This document shows positions 63,351-64,000 of a DNA stretch of 64,000 nucleotides, piece by piece (positions within the stretch are counted from its first letter, which is position 1; each line of letters begins with the position of its first letter). Position numbers and translations under genes: made by a program. The stretch is from positions 1 through 64,000 of the forward strand of contig VFGY01000023.1 in NCBI GenBank assembly GCA_009392195.1. The letters are read 5' to 3'. The notes beneath the pieces were generated by a model. That model was not told where the DNA came from. It saw only the letters and a program-made list of their open reading frames with translations, and did no database searches. Source of the stretch: SAR202 cluster bacterium. Lineage in GTDB: Bacteria; Chloroflexota; Dehalococcoidia; Lucifugimonadales; OSU-TB39.

Positions 63351-64000
63351 TTAGTTAACGGGTACTTTTTGATGTTTTCTTGTTGGCCACCAATTCCATT
63401 CTCCAAGTAGTTTAACTAAAGAAGGTACAATCAATGTTCTAGTAATGAATGTATCCATCAGAACACCTATAGCGACTGCAAAACCTAGTTGGAATAAATC
63501 TTGAAGTGGAAGGGACATCAAAGCTGAAAATGTTCCCGCCAAAATTAACCCTGCTGAAGTAATGACTCCACCAGTAAGGGCAAGTGTTCTCAATACTGCA
63601 ATATCAAGAGGAGCTTTTGATGATTCTTCTTTCAATCTTGACATGAGATATATGTTGTAATCTACACCCAATGCATTGAGGAAAATAAATAAGAAAAATG
63701 CAAGGCCTGGTGTAACAGTATCTTGATTAAATATATTTTTGAAAATGAAAATTGAGAGTCCTAATGTAGAGAAATATGTGAAAATTATTGTCATAAGTAA
63801 ATAAAGCGGTGCAACTAATGATTTCAATAAAATAACGAGTACTATACCGATAGAAATTAATATGAGTGGTAGTACCAAATAAGTGTCTCTGTCAGCTGCG
63901 GTCCTTGTATCATATGCTTCTGCGGTTTCCCCTCCTACGTAGCTGTTCGATACAATCAAAGAAGAAGTCGTTAGAGATTCGGATAAAGTATTCCTAAGCT
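63351..64000 (-). CDS. MMPL/RND-family transporter, C-terminal part
   Basis: The gene enters from the right edge; the reading frame is open to base 64000, and a TTG at 63959 is only an internal codon. The visible ~216 residues are the C-terminus of an MMPL-type protein: a periplasmic tail with SYVGGETAEAYDTRTAADRD, then five membrane helices containing LALTGGVITSAGLILAGTFSAL and GVLMDTFITRTLIVPSLVKLLG, which is the family's usual end. MMPL proteins export lipids or small molecules. The neighbour is rhamnose catabolism, with no clear link. Confidence 0.85.
   Translation of the reverse strand, partial: LRNTLSESLTTSSLIVSNSYVGGETAEAYDTRTAADRDTYLVLPLILISIGIVLVILLKSLVAPLYLLMTIIFTYFSTLGLSIFIFKNIFNQDTVTPGLAFFLFIFLNALGVDYNIYLMSRLKEESSKAPLDIAVLRTLALTGGVITSAGLILAGTFSALMSLPLQDLFQLGFAVAIGVLMDTFITRTLIVPSLVKLLGEWNWWPTRKHQKVPVN

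Noticed and set aside
1-64000. CRISPR array, rRNA or insertion sequence
   Set aside because: No regularly spaced direct repeats, rRNA-like tracts or transposase genes were seen on reading both strands.

Overview
This is an AT-rich (by eye about one third G+C), densely coding bacterial segment with about 57 genes, gaps rarely above 200 bp, frequent TTG/GTG starts, purine-rich ribosome binding sites and CCA-encoding tRNA genes. Many catabolic families occur as several paralogues: aldolase-like DHDPS homologues, SDRs, aldo/keto reductases, hydantoinases, CoA-ligases and a glycosidase-like barrel. These are mixed with ordinary housekeeping genes (uvrC, pepA, fabF, lgt, a mtaB-type gene, a Xer recombinase). 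The combination resembles streamlined marine heterotrophs such as SAR202-type Chloroflexota. That placement is an inference from gene content; there is no rRNA in the window.

Layout. 1-4049 (minus): edge of a Gfo/Idh/MocA oxidoreductase, two glycosidase-like TIM-barrel paralogues and a P-loop protein. 4186-13493: SDR, gamma-glutamyltransferase, DHDPS-like enzyme, RraA-like enzyme, DUF502 membrane protein, HpcH/HpaI aldolase, molybdenum hydroxylase large subunit, SDR. 13719-17165: RRM protein, two more copies of the P-loop family, a 3-hydroxyacyl-CoA dehydrogenase and a tandem NIPSNAP protein. 17300-24297: two MFS transporters, a DUF2157/GDYXXLXY pair, a SelA-like PLP enzyme and a lone oligopeptide-type ABC permease. 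24421-29415: amidohydrolase, two tandem DHDPS-like genes, tRNA-Arg, SDR, tRNA-His, a winged-helix regulator. 29450-44716: mainly housekeeping genes, plus a metallo-beta-lactamase-fold protein that has lost its metal site, an SPFH/NfeD pair, a tyrosine phosphatase and a ribbon-helix-helix protein with a palindromic operator. 44840-55530: third glycosidase-like paralogue, FAD amine oxidase, hydantoinase A/B, and a CoA-transferase/CoA-ligase/acyl-CoA dehydrogenase operon. 55527-64000: aldo/keto reductase, leucine dehydrogenase, DHDPS-like enzyme, PhyH dioxygenase, rhamnulokinase, a fused rhamnulose-phosphate aldolase/dehydrogenase, and the end of an MMPL transporter.

The genes suggest scavenging of organic matter: amino-acid and amide derivatives (GGT, hydantoinase, amine oxidase, LeuDH, amidohydrolase), deoxysugars (rhaB-like plus fused aldolase), branched or unusual acyl-CoAs (CaiB, ligase, ACAD, HAD), and heterocycles or aldehydes (molybdenum hydroxylase). 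The least explained items are a three-member P-loop family whose Walker-A lysine is replaced by threonine, the three-member glycosidase-like family, a metal-free MBL homologue, and a TACATGTA element that recurs in intergenic promoter regions.
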